This document shows positions 1-11,800 of a stretch of 40,826 nt of DNA, one piece after another. Made by a program: the position numbers and the translations under genes. The stretch comes from Bacteroidaceae bacterium (GTDB lineage: Bacteria > Bacteroidota > Bacteroidia > Bacteroidales > Bacteroidaceae), in assembly GCA_017557005.1 (NCBI GenBank), contig JAFZFZ010000089.1, positions 1 through 40,826 on the forward strand. Direction: 5' to 3'. Below the pieces are notes generated by a model that saw only the letters and a program-made list of their open reading frames with translations, was not told the origin of the DNA and did not search any database. Every line of letters begins with the position of its first letter. Position 1 is the first letter of the stretch.

Positions 1-72
1 CAGAAATTTGTTCCTTTGTAAGTAACATAAGTTGTAATTTTTGATTTGGACACCCAAAATTACAAACTTGTC

Positions 73-103
73 AGGACTAGCCAAACATGGCTGGTCCTTT
101 TTT
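73..103 (+). terminator. Rho-independent terminator hairpin
   Basis: AGGACTAGCC (73-82) pairs with GGCTGGTCCT (89-98), with one G-T wobble, across a 6-nt loop and runs into six T on the plus strand. It would end a plus-strand transcript entering from outside the window. Its left arm overlaps the stop codon of the minus-strand gene at 77-619, so the two transcription units converge here. Confidence 0.75.
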
Positions 104-619
104 ACTACTTAAAGCAGACACACTTTTTGAAACAGTATCTTTCAGTACGGTCTCAATGGCCAAGCGACACTCCATTATTACAGGCTCAATCTTCAGTCTA
201 TTCTCCTCCGAAGTGGCATTCTTTCCCTTCTCGAACACAGAACGGAACTTGCCTGAATTAGCGTCCATCGTAGAATACGACTCCAACAGGAAATTCTCCA
301 CAACAACCTTTACTGACTCACCTTTCAATATACACTTACATGGAATGATAAGGTTCCACCATCTCCCAACAGGGTCTTTAAGCCAATTGTAAGCAAACTC
401 AACTACAACGATATTCGCCGCCTCATTCTTGTAAGAAATGGTTGGAGTAGCATATTCCATTTCATTCAACTCGAATGCAGCCACAATCTCATCAATTGTC
501 AACCCGTTCGACGGAAGATTGAATACCGATTTGTAGTAACTATCTACAATTTTTAATTCCTGCGCATAAGAACCTGCCGCAAATATCAATACGGCACAAC
601 AAAATAAAACCTTTTTCAT
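77..619 (-). CDS. Exported protein of unknown function
   Basis: Encodes 180 aa. Residues 1-19 form a clear signal peptide: MKK, a hydrophobic core, and a cleavage site after SYA with Gln next. No lipobox is present, so the product is probably periplasmic. The rest is mixed alpha/beta with a Trp-rich centre (GRWWNL near residue 86) and two Cys in a C-x-C pair; I recognise no family. A TACATTTG -7 element lies about 23 bp upstream of the ATG, consistent with the chosen start. It is monocistronic and faces a plus-strand terminator at its 3' end. The coding call is firm from the signal peptide and promoter; the function is unknown. Confidence 0.8.
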   Translation of the reverse strand: MKKVLFCCAVLIFAAGSYAQELKIVDSYYKSVFNLPSNGLTIDEIVAAFELNEMEYATPTISYKNEAANIVVVEFAYNWLKDPVGRWWNLIIPCKCILKGESVKVVVENFLLESYSTMDANSGKFRSVFEKGKNATSEENRLKIEPVIMECRLAIETVLKDTVSKSVSALSSKKGPAMFG

Positions 620-641
620 ATCATATATGTATTAAACATTG

Positions 642-649
642 CAAATGTA
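642..649 (-). promoter_or_regulatory. Bacteroidota -7 promoter element
   Basis: TACATTTG on the minus strand matches TAnnTTTG and is placed to start a transcript about 15 bp before the ATG at 619. Confidence 0.6.
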
Positions 650-798
650 GACAAAAAAAGTCGTAGTTCTAAACATCGACGGCGAAAAAACTTTGTATTC
701 AATTTGTCGAAGAATCAAATTCATGGATAAAGAATATATATAGAGAGAGAAGAGTTAAAATATTTCATCAAACTTAGAGTTTCTTGCCTGCTTATTTG

Positions 799-806
799 TA
801 TTTTTG
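799..806 (+). promoter_or_regulatory. Bacteroidota -7 promoter element
   Basis: TATTTTTG matches TAnnTTTG and lies 20 bp upstream of the ATG at 827. It probably drives the two small genes 827-1162 and 1176-1397. Confidence 0.6.
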
Positions 807-826
807 TACCATAACATACAACTACC

Positions 827-1162
827 ATGGTAAAGATGAACGAAAGTGCCGAGAGCATCGGCTTTGTAGAATGCCGCATGAAGGGTAATGAGGCGAAGTG
901 GGTGATGCAGCTCGTACCACCTCAGGGCTACTATCAAGTGCACGAGTTTGAAAACACGGAACACTATCTGAAGACATTGGGGCAGAGTGAGGAGTGGGTG
1001 CATGCGCAGGTGGGAAGCCGAATGATGGCACTCACCTTCAATGGATGTATGATGCATGTGGACTTCGGTCAGGATGATGCATCGGAGACAGCGCAGAAAC
1101 TGATTGAGTCGCTCAAGGAGGCTGCCAAGTGGTACGATGAGTTCCTAAAGAGTAAAGAATAA
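827..1162 (+). CDS. Small hypothetical protein (111 aa)
   Basis: 111 aa, soluble, acidic, with no signal peptide or membrane segment. The N-terminal part looks like beta strands (GFVECRMKGNEAKWVMQLV), and residues 85-110 form a predicted helix rich in Glu and Lys. A second ATG nine bases downstream (MNESAE) is an equally possible start. It is preceded by a good -7 element and followed 13 bp later by another small gene in the same direction, so the two are probably co-transcribed. I do not recognise the family. Confidence 0.7.
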   Translation: MVKMNESAESIGFVECRMKGNEAKWVMQLVPPQGYYQVHEFENTEHYLKTLGQSEEWVHAQVGSRMMALTFNGCMMHVDFGQDDASETAQKLIESLKEAAKWYDEFLKSKE

Positions 1163-1175
1163 AAAGAACAAAGCA

Positions 1176-1397
1176 ATGAAAACAATACATGACGAACTGG
1201 AGGAGTTGGGTACAATCATGGATGCAACAACTGAAGAGAACGATGCCCGATATCAAGAAAAGTTTCTCTACATCAAAGCGAATTATTCCACCAAAGAGGA
1301 TGCCGCAGTCATAGCAGACTTTATACTCCGCCGCAACGATGCGTTGGGTGAGAAGGTAGAGGAATTCAAGAAACAACTAGATATGCTTGAGCAATAA
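1176..1397 (+). CDS. Small hypothetical protein (73 aa)
   Basis: 73 aa, strongly acidic and almost entirely predicted helical, ending in a coiled-coil-like stretch (EEFKKQLDMLEQ). It starts 13 bp after the upstream small gene stops and probably shares its transcript. No family is recognised. The alternative, that this is a chance ORF, is less likely because of the spacing, codon use and position. Confidence 0.65.
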   Translation: MKTIHDELEELGTIMDATTEENDARYQEKFLYIKANYSTKEDAAVIADFILRRNDALGEKVEEFKKQLDMLEQ

Positions 1398-1472
1398 AGT
1401 TGCGTGGATTATCCCACAAAAAAGTGATGTTTGCAGATAATAAGCCGCAAACATTTGCACATGAGTAGAGTG

Positions 1473-1691
1473 TCAGCCTTTTTTGTTGGTGCCCAACTCG
1501 AGAATCAATTCATCCACCAAATATTCATCGCTCATGCAGTGCATGTCGGCAACGCCCTCGCTGATGAGTTCGAAAGTCTTGGAATCGTAGAATAAACCTA
1601 ATGCCTCTTCGTATGAGCGGCCTGTTTTCTCGGCAAACATCTGCACTATGCGGGCATATTTACGCTGAAGTATAATCTTATTGGCTACCAT
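1473..1691 (-). CDS. DUF3791-type small protein
   Basis: 72 aa. The pattern of an N-terminal helix (IVQMFAEKTGRSYEEALGLFYDS) followed by a C-terminal segment with DEYLVDELILELG resembles DUF3791 proteins, small Bacteroidota/Firmicutes proteins often encoded beside DUF3990 partners. The next gene upstream (1723-1938) has the same architecture and a matching C-terminal motif (KEYIVEDLIAYM), so the pair looks like an old tandem duplication or a two-component module. They are separated by only 31 bp and probably co-transcribed from the promoter near 1970. Family assignment is from memory of motifs. Confidence 0.7.
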   Translation of the reverse strand: MVANKIILQRKYARIVQMFAEKTGRSYEEALGLFYDSKTFELISEGVADMHCMSDEYLVDELILELGTNKKG

Positions 1692-1722
1692 AGGTCAGAG
1701 TTTGATGTATGATATAGCCGTA

Positions 1723-1938
1723 TCATGCTAACGCTCCTTTCTTCTTCATGTAAGCGATCAGGTCTTCTACGATGTACTCTTTGGAAAATGAGTGTAATAC
1801 ATCATAGCACGGCACGATGTAGTCTGATATGATGCCTGTGCTCTGCAATTTGTGATACACGTCGCGAGCGTTCATCTTCAAGTGATCGGCAACGCTTCCG
1901 ACGCAGAAGATGGTAAAGTTCAGTGTTTGCGAATTCAT
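1723..1938 (-). CDS. DUF3791-type small protein
   Basis: 71 aa, first gene of the pair with 1473-1691. It shares the layout of a short N-terminal strand, a central helical region (MNARDVYHKLQSTGIISDYI) and the closing motif KEYIVEDLIAYMKKKG. A TATATTTG -7 element at 1968-1975 on the minus strand sits 30 bp upstream of the ATG. DUF3791 genes are sometimes annotated next to DUF3990 genes as putative toxin-antitoxin-like loci; no DUF3990 gene is visible here, so a toxin-antitoxin role is not supported by this window. Confidence 0.7.
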   Translation of the reverse strand: MNSQTLNFTIFCVGSVADHLKMNARDVYHKLQSTGIISDYIVPCYDVLHSFSKEYIVEDLIAYMKKKGALA

Positions 1939-1967
1939 ATCAGTAATGATTAATGGTTAGTTCATTG

Positions 1968-1975
1968 CAAATATA
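1968..1975 (-). promoter_or_regulatory. Bacteroidota -7 promoter element
   Basis: TATATTTG on the minus strand, followed by GC, upstream of the DUF3791 pair. Confidence 0.6.
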
Positions 1976-2056
1976 AATCTTTTATTTGGTATAACAATTG
2001 TTTGGGACGATTTATTGTAATGAACGATGTTTGTGGAGACATAAAGTAGCTATTCT

Positions 2057-2087
2057 GTAACGGCGGATAGGACATATCCGCCGTTAC
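2057..2087. repeat. Perfect 13-bp inverted repeat (hairpin)
   Basis: GTAACGGCGGATA (2057-2069) and TATCCGCCGTTAC (2075-2087) are perfectly complementary around a 5-nt loop. No T-run follows on either strand, so it is not a standard intrinsic terminator. It lies downstream of the minus-strand ABC-F gene and could protect or end that transcript. Confidence 0.7.
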
Positions 2088-2164
2088 TTGAATATCTAGG
2101 TCTGTACTCTAAGATGATATACATCTACAGAAGCTCACGGCTCAAAACTCATGGCTCACGGTCA

Positions 2165-4198
<2,034 letters not shown>

Positions 4199-4201
4199 CA
4201 C

Positions 4202-4750
4202 TCAATAAATCAGCAGGCCTACCAGCGCTCCTATACCCAACACGGAGAAGGGTCCCAGCTTCTTGAGGTAGAGGGCGATGAAGGCGGCGATGCAGATGAC
4301 AAAGCTCTTCCAGTCGATGAAGTTCTCGGGGGTGGCGAGGCCGAGGGCGGCTGTACCGATGAGGCCCAGCACGGCGGGGCGAAGGCCCGACATCACGCCA
4401 CGGAAGATGGGGTGCTCCTTCCAGCGGCTATATACCTTGGCGAGGAGTAGCACGATGATGAACGAGGGGAGCACCACGGCAAAGGTGGCGGTGAACGAGC
4501 CGAGGATGCTCATGAGCTCTGATGCACCGGACGCGGACAATACCTCGTAGCCGACATAGGTGGCCGAGTTGATGCCTATAGGGCCGGGGGTCATCTGCGA
4601 GATGGCCACGATGTCGGTGAAGGTGGTGTCGTCAATCCATCCGTGGATGGTGACTACCTGGTTCTGAATGAGCGATAGCATGGCATAGCCTCCACCGATG
4701 GTGAACATGCCTATGAGGAAGAAGGTGAGAAACAGTTCGACGTAGATCAT
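4202..4750 (-). CDS. Chromate transporter half-protein (CHR family)
   Basis: 182 aa integral membrane protein with about five or six hydrophobic segments. It carries the CHR signature near the N-terminus (TIGGGYAMLSLI, about 17-28) and the second motif MTPGPIGINSATYVGY (about 53-68). Chromate_transp proteins act as anion exporters or exchangers; many bacteria encode two half-size CHR proteins that together match the two halves of ChrA. The partner (5088-5627) lies upstream in the same orientation, separated by a repeat-rich gap of 337 bp. Whether the substrate here is chromate, sulfate or another anion cannot be told from sequence. Confidence 0.85.
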   Translation of the reverse strand: MIYVELFLTFFLIGMFTIGGGYAMLSLIQNQVVTIHGWIDDTTFTDIVAISQMTPGPIGINSATYVGYEVLSASGASELMSILGSFTATFAVVLPSFIIVLLLAKVYSRWKEHPIFRGVMSGLRPAVLGLIGTAALGLATPENFIDWKSFVICIAAFIALYLKKLGPFSVLGIGALVGLLIY

Positions 4751-5087
4751 GAAATGATTTATGATTTATGATCTATGATTTTTTAGGAGTTAAATGTACT
4801 TAAAGGGAGATAAGGGGAGTTTCTTTAGGAGATAAGAGGAGTTTCTTTAGGAGATAAAGGGAGATATCGCTTTGCTCTTGGGAGTTAAATGCCAATAGTT
4901 TAGTACACCGCGTACATGTCATTTGGCCTTTATCTCCATTTATCTCCATTTTACTTCTCATCTCCTTAAAACTATTGGCCTTTATCTCCATTTATCTCCA
5001 TTTAACTCCATTTATCTCCTTAAAACATTTGGCCTTTATCTCCATTTATCTCCATTTAACTTCCTTTATCTCCTTATCTCCTATTTT
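4751..5087. repeat. Intergenic repeat region between the two CHR genes
   Basis: Contains a third, altered copy of the unit seen at 3822 and 3901 (GGAGTTAAATGTACTTAAAG at 4787), stretched by inserted GGAGATAAG-type units, followed by more TTATCTCCAT decamers with the same block header TTGGCCTTTATCTCC near 4923, 4976 and 5029. No plausible gene is present. The similarity to 3822-4198 suggests duplication or conversion around the transporter gene. Confidence 0.8.
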
Positions 5088-5627
5088 TCAATTTCCTTTG
5101 TTCCTATACCAACTGATGAAGGCGGCAACGGCGATGACGCAGATCAGGATGTATATGGGCGATACGCTGAGGAGGCACACGAGAACCATGGATGATATCC
5201 ATACCAGCCATGACCACCAGCGCATCTTGGTGGCTTTGAGCATGTCGATCATGGGAACGCCAATGAGTGCTACCACGACGGGACGGATGCCCTTGAAGGC
5301 CTTGATGACGTAGGGGTTGTCCTTGAAGCTGGTGAAGAAGATGGCCACCAACAGGATGATGAGGAACGGGGGCAGACAACTGGCGATGGTGGCTACCACG
5401 CTGCCCTTGGTGCCACGTAGCCTATGGCCGGTGAGGATGGAGATGTTGACGGCAAAGAGTCCGGGGGCTGTCTGCGCCAGGGTGATGATGTCGACAAAGT
5501 CTTCATCGTTCAGCCACTTGCGCTGGACGAGCTCGCTCTTTATGGCCGCTATCATGGGGATGCCGCCACCAATGGTGAAGGCGCCAATCTTTGCGAATAC
5601 AAGAAATATCTGCCAGAGACTTATCAT
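5088..5627 (-). CDS. Chromate transporter half-protein (CHR family)
   Basis: 179 aa from the ATG at 5627. It shows the CHR N-terminal signature (AKIGAFTIGGGIPMIAAI) and the second motif TAPGLFAVNISILTGHRL, with hydrophobic segments through the rest. A longer reading frame begins at a TTG at 5651, but that TTG lies inside the TATCTTTG promoter element (5649-5656), so it would be upstream of the transcript start; the ATG at 5627 is the better start. It is first in order with the second CHR half-protein, and the two probably form one transporter. Substrate unproven. Confidence 0.85.
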   Translation of the reverse strand: MISLWQIFLVFAKIGAFTIGGGIPMIAAIKSELVQRKWLNDEDFVDIITLAQTAPGLFAVNISILTGHRLRGTKGSVVATIASCLPPFLIILLVAIFFTSFKDNPYVIKAFKGIRPVVVALIGVPMIDMLKATKMRWWSWLVWISSMVLVCLLSVSPIYILICVIAVAAFISWYRNKGN

Positions 5628-5648
5628 GGGTGATTTGCTATTTTTGTG

Positions 5649-5656
5649 CAAAGATA
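5649..5656 (-). promoter_or_regulatory. Bacteroidota -7 promoter element for the CHR genes
   Basis: TATCTTTG on the minus strand followed by CA, about 22 bp upstream of the ATG at 5627. It decides the start of the first CHR gene. Confidence 0.65.
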
Positions 5657-5690
5657 CTAAAAAGATTGCGATGGGGGAGGGGAATGCTTT

Positions 5691-5757
5691 AAAAAAGAAA
5701 CGGTCGTCATCACGACGACCAACTTCCCAACTTTAAAAATCTAATACCATGAAAAAC
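5691..5757 (-). ncRNA. Predicted small RNA with own promoter and terminator
   Basis: On the minus strand a TACCTTTG -7 element (5764-5771) is followed after about 7 bp by roughly 67 nt ending in a perfect stem GGTCGTC / GACGACC (5702-5708 with 5714-5720) and a T-rich tail TTTCTTTTTT. That is a complete small transcription unit ending before the CHR promoter. It contains a micro-ORF ATG GTA TTA GAT TTT TAA (5750 to 5733; MVLDF). From memory, similar short segments starting ATGGTATTAGATTT and ending in a comparable hairpin recur in Bacteroidales intergenic regions, but I cannot name an Rfam family. It could also act as a leader if terminator read-through feeds the CHR genes. Confidence 0.6.
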
Positions 5758-5763
5758 ACAGTG

Positions 5764-5771
5764 CAAAGGTA
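5764..5771 (-). promoter_or_regulatory. Bacteroidota -7 element of the predicted small RNA
   Basis: TACCTTTG followed by CA on the minus strand, placed to start the 5691-5757 transcript. The remaining stretch 5772-5950 is AT-rich with no gene seen. Confidence 0.6.
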
Positions 5772-5950
5772 TAGGGTTGTGGGCTTATGTGCAAGAAATA
5801 ATTGTTAAAAAGTGTGTTTAGCACACTAAAAATGCAACTTTCTCAGCATGAGCCTCCTTGGAGGGGTGAAATTGTAATTTAAAACATGCATTTTTGGTTG
5901 TTTCGTGCAAAAAACGAATGTGATATGGGCCGAATGTGAAAATTGATTGC

Positions 5951-5958
5951 TATCTTTG
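5951..5958 (+). promoter_or_regulatory. Bacteroidota -7 promoter element for sua5-clc
   Basis: TATCTTTG followed by CG, 39 bp upstream of the ATG at 5998. A TTG-initiated extension of the reading frame starts at 5947 inside this element and is therefore unlikely. Confidence 0.65.
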
Positions 5959-5997
5959 CGGATATCTGCATTAGAATGTAAAAAACATAGAATATAT

Positions 5998-6573
5998 ATG
6001 AACGAAAGTTATCGTGAAGAGATAAAGCGTGCGTGCGACGTGCTCTACAAGGGAGGCGTGATATTGTATCCTACCGACACGGTATGGGGCATCGGATGCG
6101 ACGCTACCAATGAGGAGGCGGTGCGACGTGTGTATGAGATAAAGCGCCGGGTGGATAGCAAGGCGATGCTGGTGCTGGTGGATAGCGATGTGAAGGTGGA
6201 CTTCTACGTACGTGAGGTGTCGCCCGTAGCATGGGACCTCATCGAGCTGAGCGAAAAGCCGCTCACCATCATCTACGAGGGGGCTCGCAACCTGGCACCC
6301 AACCTGCTGGCCGAGGATGGTAGCGTGGGCATACGTGTCACCCGCGAGGAGTTCTCAAAGCAACTGTGCTTCCGATTCCGCAAGGCAATCGTGTCTACAT
6401 CGGCCAATATCAGTGGTGAGCCTTCGCCCCAGTCGTTTGCCGAGATCAGCGATGAGATAAAGCAGGCGGTGGACTACATCGTGGGGGTGCGTCAGGATGA
6501 GCCCGCAGGGGCTGCACCATCGAGCATCATCAAGCTGGGTGCACATGGTGAGGTGAAGGTGATACGAAAATGA
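5998..6573 (+). CDS. L-threonylcarbamoyladenylate synthase (Sua5/YrdC/TsaC)
   Basis: 191 aa. Makes threonylcarbamoyl-AMP from threonine, bicarbonate and ATP, the first step of t6A37 modification of ANN-decoding tRNAs, in the cytoplasm. The YrdC fold is evident: KGGVILYPTDTVWGIGCDA near the N-terminus, basic residues for nucleotide binding (IKRRVDSKAMLVLV), and the STSANISGEPSP motif near residue 135. It is the short TsaC/YrdC form without the C-terminal Sua5 domain. The ATG at 5998 was chosen because the upstream TTG lies in the promoter. The stop overlaps the next start (ATGA at 6570), suggesting translational coupling with the ClC gene. Confidence 0.92.
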   Translation: MNESYREEIKRACDVLYKGGVILYPTDTVWGIGCDATNEEAVRRVYEIKRRVDSKAMLVLVDSDVKVDFYVREVSPVAWDLIELSEKPLTIIYEGARNLAPNLLAEDGSVGIRVTREEFSKQLCFRFRKAIVSTSANISGEPSPQSFAEISDEIKQAVDYIVGVRQDEPAGAAPSSIIKLGAHGEVKVIRK

Positions 6574-8405
6574 GGCAACCAATGAACACAAATAACGCAA
6601 CACTACATACGGACATGGCTGGCGTGAAGGCTCCGTGGATTGTACGCTTCACCCAGTGGCGCGAGCAACATATCAGTGCCAAGAACTTTACTCTCATACT
6701 GGCGGTGCTGGTGGGCTTGTGCTCGGCATTTGCTGCGCTCACGCTGAAGACGCTCATCCATGCCATACAGCATTTCCTGACTGAGAACTTCCACATCAAC
6801 GAGGCCAACTACCTCTACTTGCTATACCCGGTGGTGGGTATCTTCCTGGCGGGACTATTCATCCGCTACATCGTGCGTGACGATATCGGACACGGTGTGA
6901 CGAAGATTCTCTACGCCATCTCACGCAAGCAGGCACGCATACGTCCTCACAATATGTATTCGTCGGTCATTGCCAGCTCCATCACCATCGGCTTTGGTGG
7001 CTCGGTGGGTGCCGAGGCTCCTATCGTGCTCACGGGCTCGGCCATAGGATCTAACCTGGGCAAACTCTTCCGTGTGGATGCTCGCACGATGATGCTGCTC
7101 GTGGGATGTGGTGCCGCAGGTGCCGTGGCGGGTATCTTCAAGGCGCCCATAGCCGGATTGGTGTTTACCATCGAGGTGCTGCTCATCGACCTTACGATGT
7201 CGTCGCTCATGCCTCTGCTCATCTCCAGTGTGACCGCCGCTACGGTATCGTACCTCTGCACGGGCACCGACTCGATGTTCCACTTCACCATGGCCAACTC
7301 GTTTACCATGCAACGCATCCCTTATGTGATGTTGCTGGGTATCGGTTGCGGACTGGTGTCGTTCTACTTCTCGTCTACCATGAATAAGCTCGAGGATATC
7401 TTCCGCCGTTTCAAGAATCCTTATATGAAGCTTCTCATCGGTGGCATCACCCTCAGCTCGCTCATCTTCCTGTTCCCCTCGCTCTATGGTGAGGGTTATG
7501 ACACCATCGAACTCCTGCTCAATGGTAAGAACAACATGGAGTGGGGCGCTGCGATGGACAACTCGTTCTTCTACGGTCACTCGCGCATGCTGCTCGTATA
7601 CCTGGCCTTGGTGGTGCTGTTCAAGGTGTTTGCCACTACGGCTACCAATGGTGGCGGTGGTTGTGGCGGTATCTTCGCTCCCAGCCTCTTCTTGGGTTGT
7701 GTGACGGGATTCGTGTTCTCGCACTTCCTCAATAGCATGGGCATCAGTGTGTATCTGCCTGAGAACAACTTTGCCCTCTTTGGCATGGCGGGTCTCATGT
7801 CGGGTGTGATGCATGCTCCGCTCACGGGTATCTTCCTCATTGCCGAGCTCACGGGTGGCTACGACCTCTTCTTGCCGTTGATGATCACCTCGGTGTTCTC
7901 GTACCTCACCATCCGCATGTTCCAGTCGCATAGCATCTACTCGATGCGTCTGGCCAAGAAGGGCGAACTCCTCACGCACCATAAGGACCAGTCGATACTC
8001 ACGCTCATGCGTACGGAGAATGTGATAGAGAAGGATTTCAAGCCTGCCTCGGCCGATATGGAACTCGGACAACTCACTACGGTGATCTCTGAGTCGCGCC
8101 GAAACATCTTCCCCGTGCTCAATAAGGACAATCGCCTCGTGGGCATCGTGCAACTCGATGACGTACGCCACTATATGTTCCGTAGCGAGCTCTATCGCCG
8201 CTATACGGTGGATAAGTTTATGCGCGAGCCTGCGGCTCGCATCTCCGTAGATGATGCCATGGATGTGGTGATGCGCAAGTTTGACGAGACGCGGGCATGG
8301 AACCTCCCTGTAGAGGATGAGGATGGACGCTACCTGGGCTTCGTGTCGCGATCGAAGATCTTCAATGAGTACCGACGCCTCATGCTCGACTACTCTGATG
8401 AGTAA
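6570..8405 (+). CDS. ClC-family chloride channel/antiporter with C-terminal CBS domains
   Basis: 611 aa. The membrane part (about 1-440) has many hydrophobic helices and the ClC signatures: GSVGAEAP (gating Glu at about residue 149, where CLC antiporters have Glu) and GGIFAPSLFLG around residue 368. The cytoplasmic C-terminus (about 470-605) matches a pair of CBS domains, which in this family sense adenine nucleotides. The external-gate Glu suggests H+/Cl- exchange rather than a passive channel, but sequence alone does not settle that. The start overlaps the stop of the sua5-like gene; a second ATG at 6582 is possible. A strong bidirectional terminator follows. Confidence 0.9.
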   Translation: MRQPMNTNNATLHTDMAGVKAPWIVRFTQWREQHISAKNFTLILAVLVGLCSAFAALTLKTLIHAIQHFLTENFHINEANYLYLLYPVVGIFLAGLFIRYIVRDDIGHGVTKILYAISRKQARIRPHNMYSSVIASSITIGFGGSVGAEAPIVLTGSAIGSNLGKLFRVDARTMMLLVGCGAAGAVAGIFKAPIAGLVFTIEVLLIDLTMSSLMPLLISSVTAATVSYLCTGTDSMFHFTMANSFTMQRIPYVMLLGIGCGLVSFYFSSTMNKLEDIFRRFKNPYMKLLIGGITLSSLIFLFPSLYGEGYDTIELLLNGKNNMEWGAAMDNSFFYGHSRMLLVYLALVVLFKVFATTATNGGGGCGGIFAPSLFLGCVTGFVFSHFLNSMGISVYLPENNFALFGMAGLMSGVMHAPLTGIFLIAELTGGYDLFLPLMITSVFSYLTIRMFQSHSIYSMRLAKKGELLTHHKDQSILTLMRTENVIEKDFKPASADMELGQLTTVISESRRNIFPVLNKDNRLVGIVQLDDVRHYMFRSELYRRYTVDKFMREPAARISVDDAMDVVMRKFDETRAWNLPVEDEDGRYLGFVSRSKIFNEYRRLMLDYSDE

Positions 8406-8429
8406 CAACGAGCTACAATGAGCAACAAG

Positions 8430-8457
8430 AAAAGGCTGACCCTGCGGTCAGCCTTTT
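8430..8457. terminator. Bidirectional intrinsic terminator
   Basis: AAAAGGCTGACC (8430-8441) pairs perfectly with GGTCAGCCTTTT (8446-8457) around the 4-nt loop CTGC. A-tract and T-tract on opposite sides make it function on both strands. It separates the convergent ClC and clpC genes. Confidence 0.9.
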
Positions 8458-8481
8458 CTTGTGATGGAGTCGCTTCTCGGC

Positions 8482-10995
<2,514 letters not shown>

Positions 10996-11028
10996 AGTTT
11001 TCTCCTTTCTTGTTATCCTTTCGGGCTG

Positions 11029-11036
11029 CAAATATA
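11029..11036 (-). promoter_or_regulatory. Bacteroidota -7 promoter element for clpC
   Basis: TATATTTG followed by CA on the minus strand, 33 bp upstream of the ATG at 10995. No CIRCE-like inverted repeat is seen next to it. Confidence 0.65.
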
Positions 11037-11157
11037 ACATTAATCTATATGCAGGCTCCTACCTATTATATATTATTATCCACAAATAACATGCCACAAC
11101 ACTTGGGATGTGACATGTTACTATCATCTTTGTTCGGGTATGCTCTCTCGTGCACCG

Positions 11158-11781
11158 TTACTTGATGGTGACATACACCACCTTTTTCTCGGCGAAGTAG
11201 GGCTCGCGGAAGTAGTCCTTGAGCGAGGTGAGCTCTACGATATGCTTGTAGGCGCGAGTCTCGTGCTGAAGCTCACCGCCCTTGAGGCAAAAGAGTCCGT
11301 TGGGGTAGCTGTTGCGCTGCTCCTTCGATATGTTCTTGCGGCATATCTTGAGCAGGTCCTCCAGCGGCATCACGGCGCGGCTCACGGCAAAGTCAAACAA
11401 GCCCTTCTCCTCCTCGCAACGACAATGGCGCAAGGTCACATTCTCCAGCCCGATGCTCTGTGCCACCTCAGTAGCTACACGGATCTTCTTGCCGATGCTG
11501 TCCACCAGGTGGAACTGCACCTCGGGGAACATGATGGCCAAGGGGATGCCGGGGAATCCGCCACCGGTACCGATGTCGAGGACGCGGCTACCCGGAGTGA
11601 AGCGTATCACCTTGGCGATGCCCAGTGAGTGCAACACATGGTGCTCGTACAGGTTCTCGATGTCTTTGCGTGAGATGACGTTGATCTTGGAGTTCCAGTC
11701 GGTGTACAGATCATACAGCTTGGCAAACTGCTCCTGCTGCTTCTCTGTGAGGTTGGGGAAATACTTCAGTATGGTTTGCAT
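11158..11781 (-). CDS. rsmG: 16S rRNA (guanine-527-N7)-methyltransferase RsmG
   Basis: 207 aa. Methylates N7 of G527 of 16S rRNA using SAM; loss is known to give low-level streptomycin resistance. The SAM-binding motif VLDIGTGGGFPGIPLAI (about 70-86) is the RsmG/GidB signature, and CRCEE with AVSRA (about 120-138) follows at the expected spacing. Length matches the family. It starts 19 bp after the stop of the SGNH hydrolase gene and is probably the last gene of a uxaA-hydrolase-rsmG transcript. Confidence 0.95.
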   Translation of the reverse strand: MQTILKYFPNLTEKQQEQFAKLYDLYTDWNSKINVISRKDIENLYEHHVLHSLGIAKVIRFTPGSRVLDIGTGGGFPGIPLAIMFPEVQFHLVDSIGKKIRVATEVAQSIGLENVTLRHCRCEEEKGLFDFAVSRAVMPLEDLLKICRKNISKEQRNSYPNGLFCLKGGELQHETRAYKHIVELTSLKDYFREPYFAEKKVVYVTIK

Positions 11782-11800
11782 GTATCTATTCTTTTATATT

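Noticed and set aside
2057..2087. Intrinsic terminator
   Set aside because: Perfect stem, but no T-run on either strand; kept only as a hairpin.
5628..5651. TTG start for the first CHR gene
   Set aside because: The codon lies within the TATCTTTG promoter element, upstream of the expected transcript start.
6921..8408. 495-aa minus-strand ORF opposite the ClC gene
   Set aside because: It is His/Glu/Arg-rich with no recognisable domain and mirrors the codons of a clear ClC gene on the other strand.
10996..11040. Longer clpC N-terminus
   Set aside because: It begins inside the TATATTTG promoter element; the ATG at 10995 has a good RBS and matches the family start.
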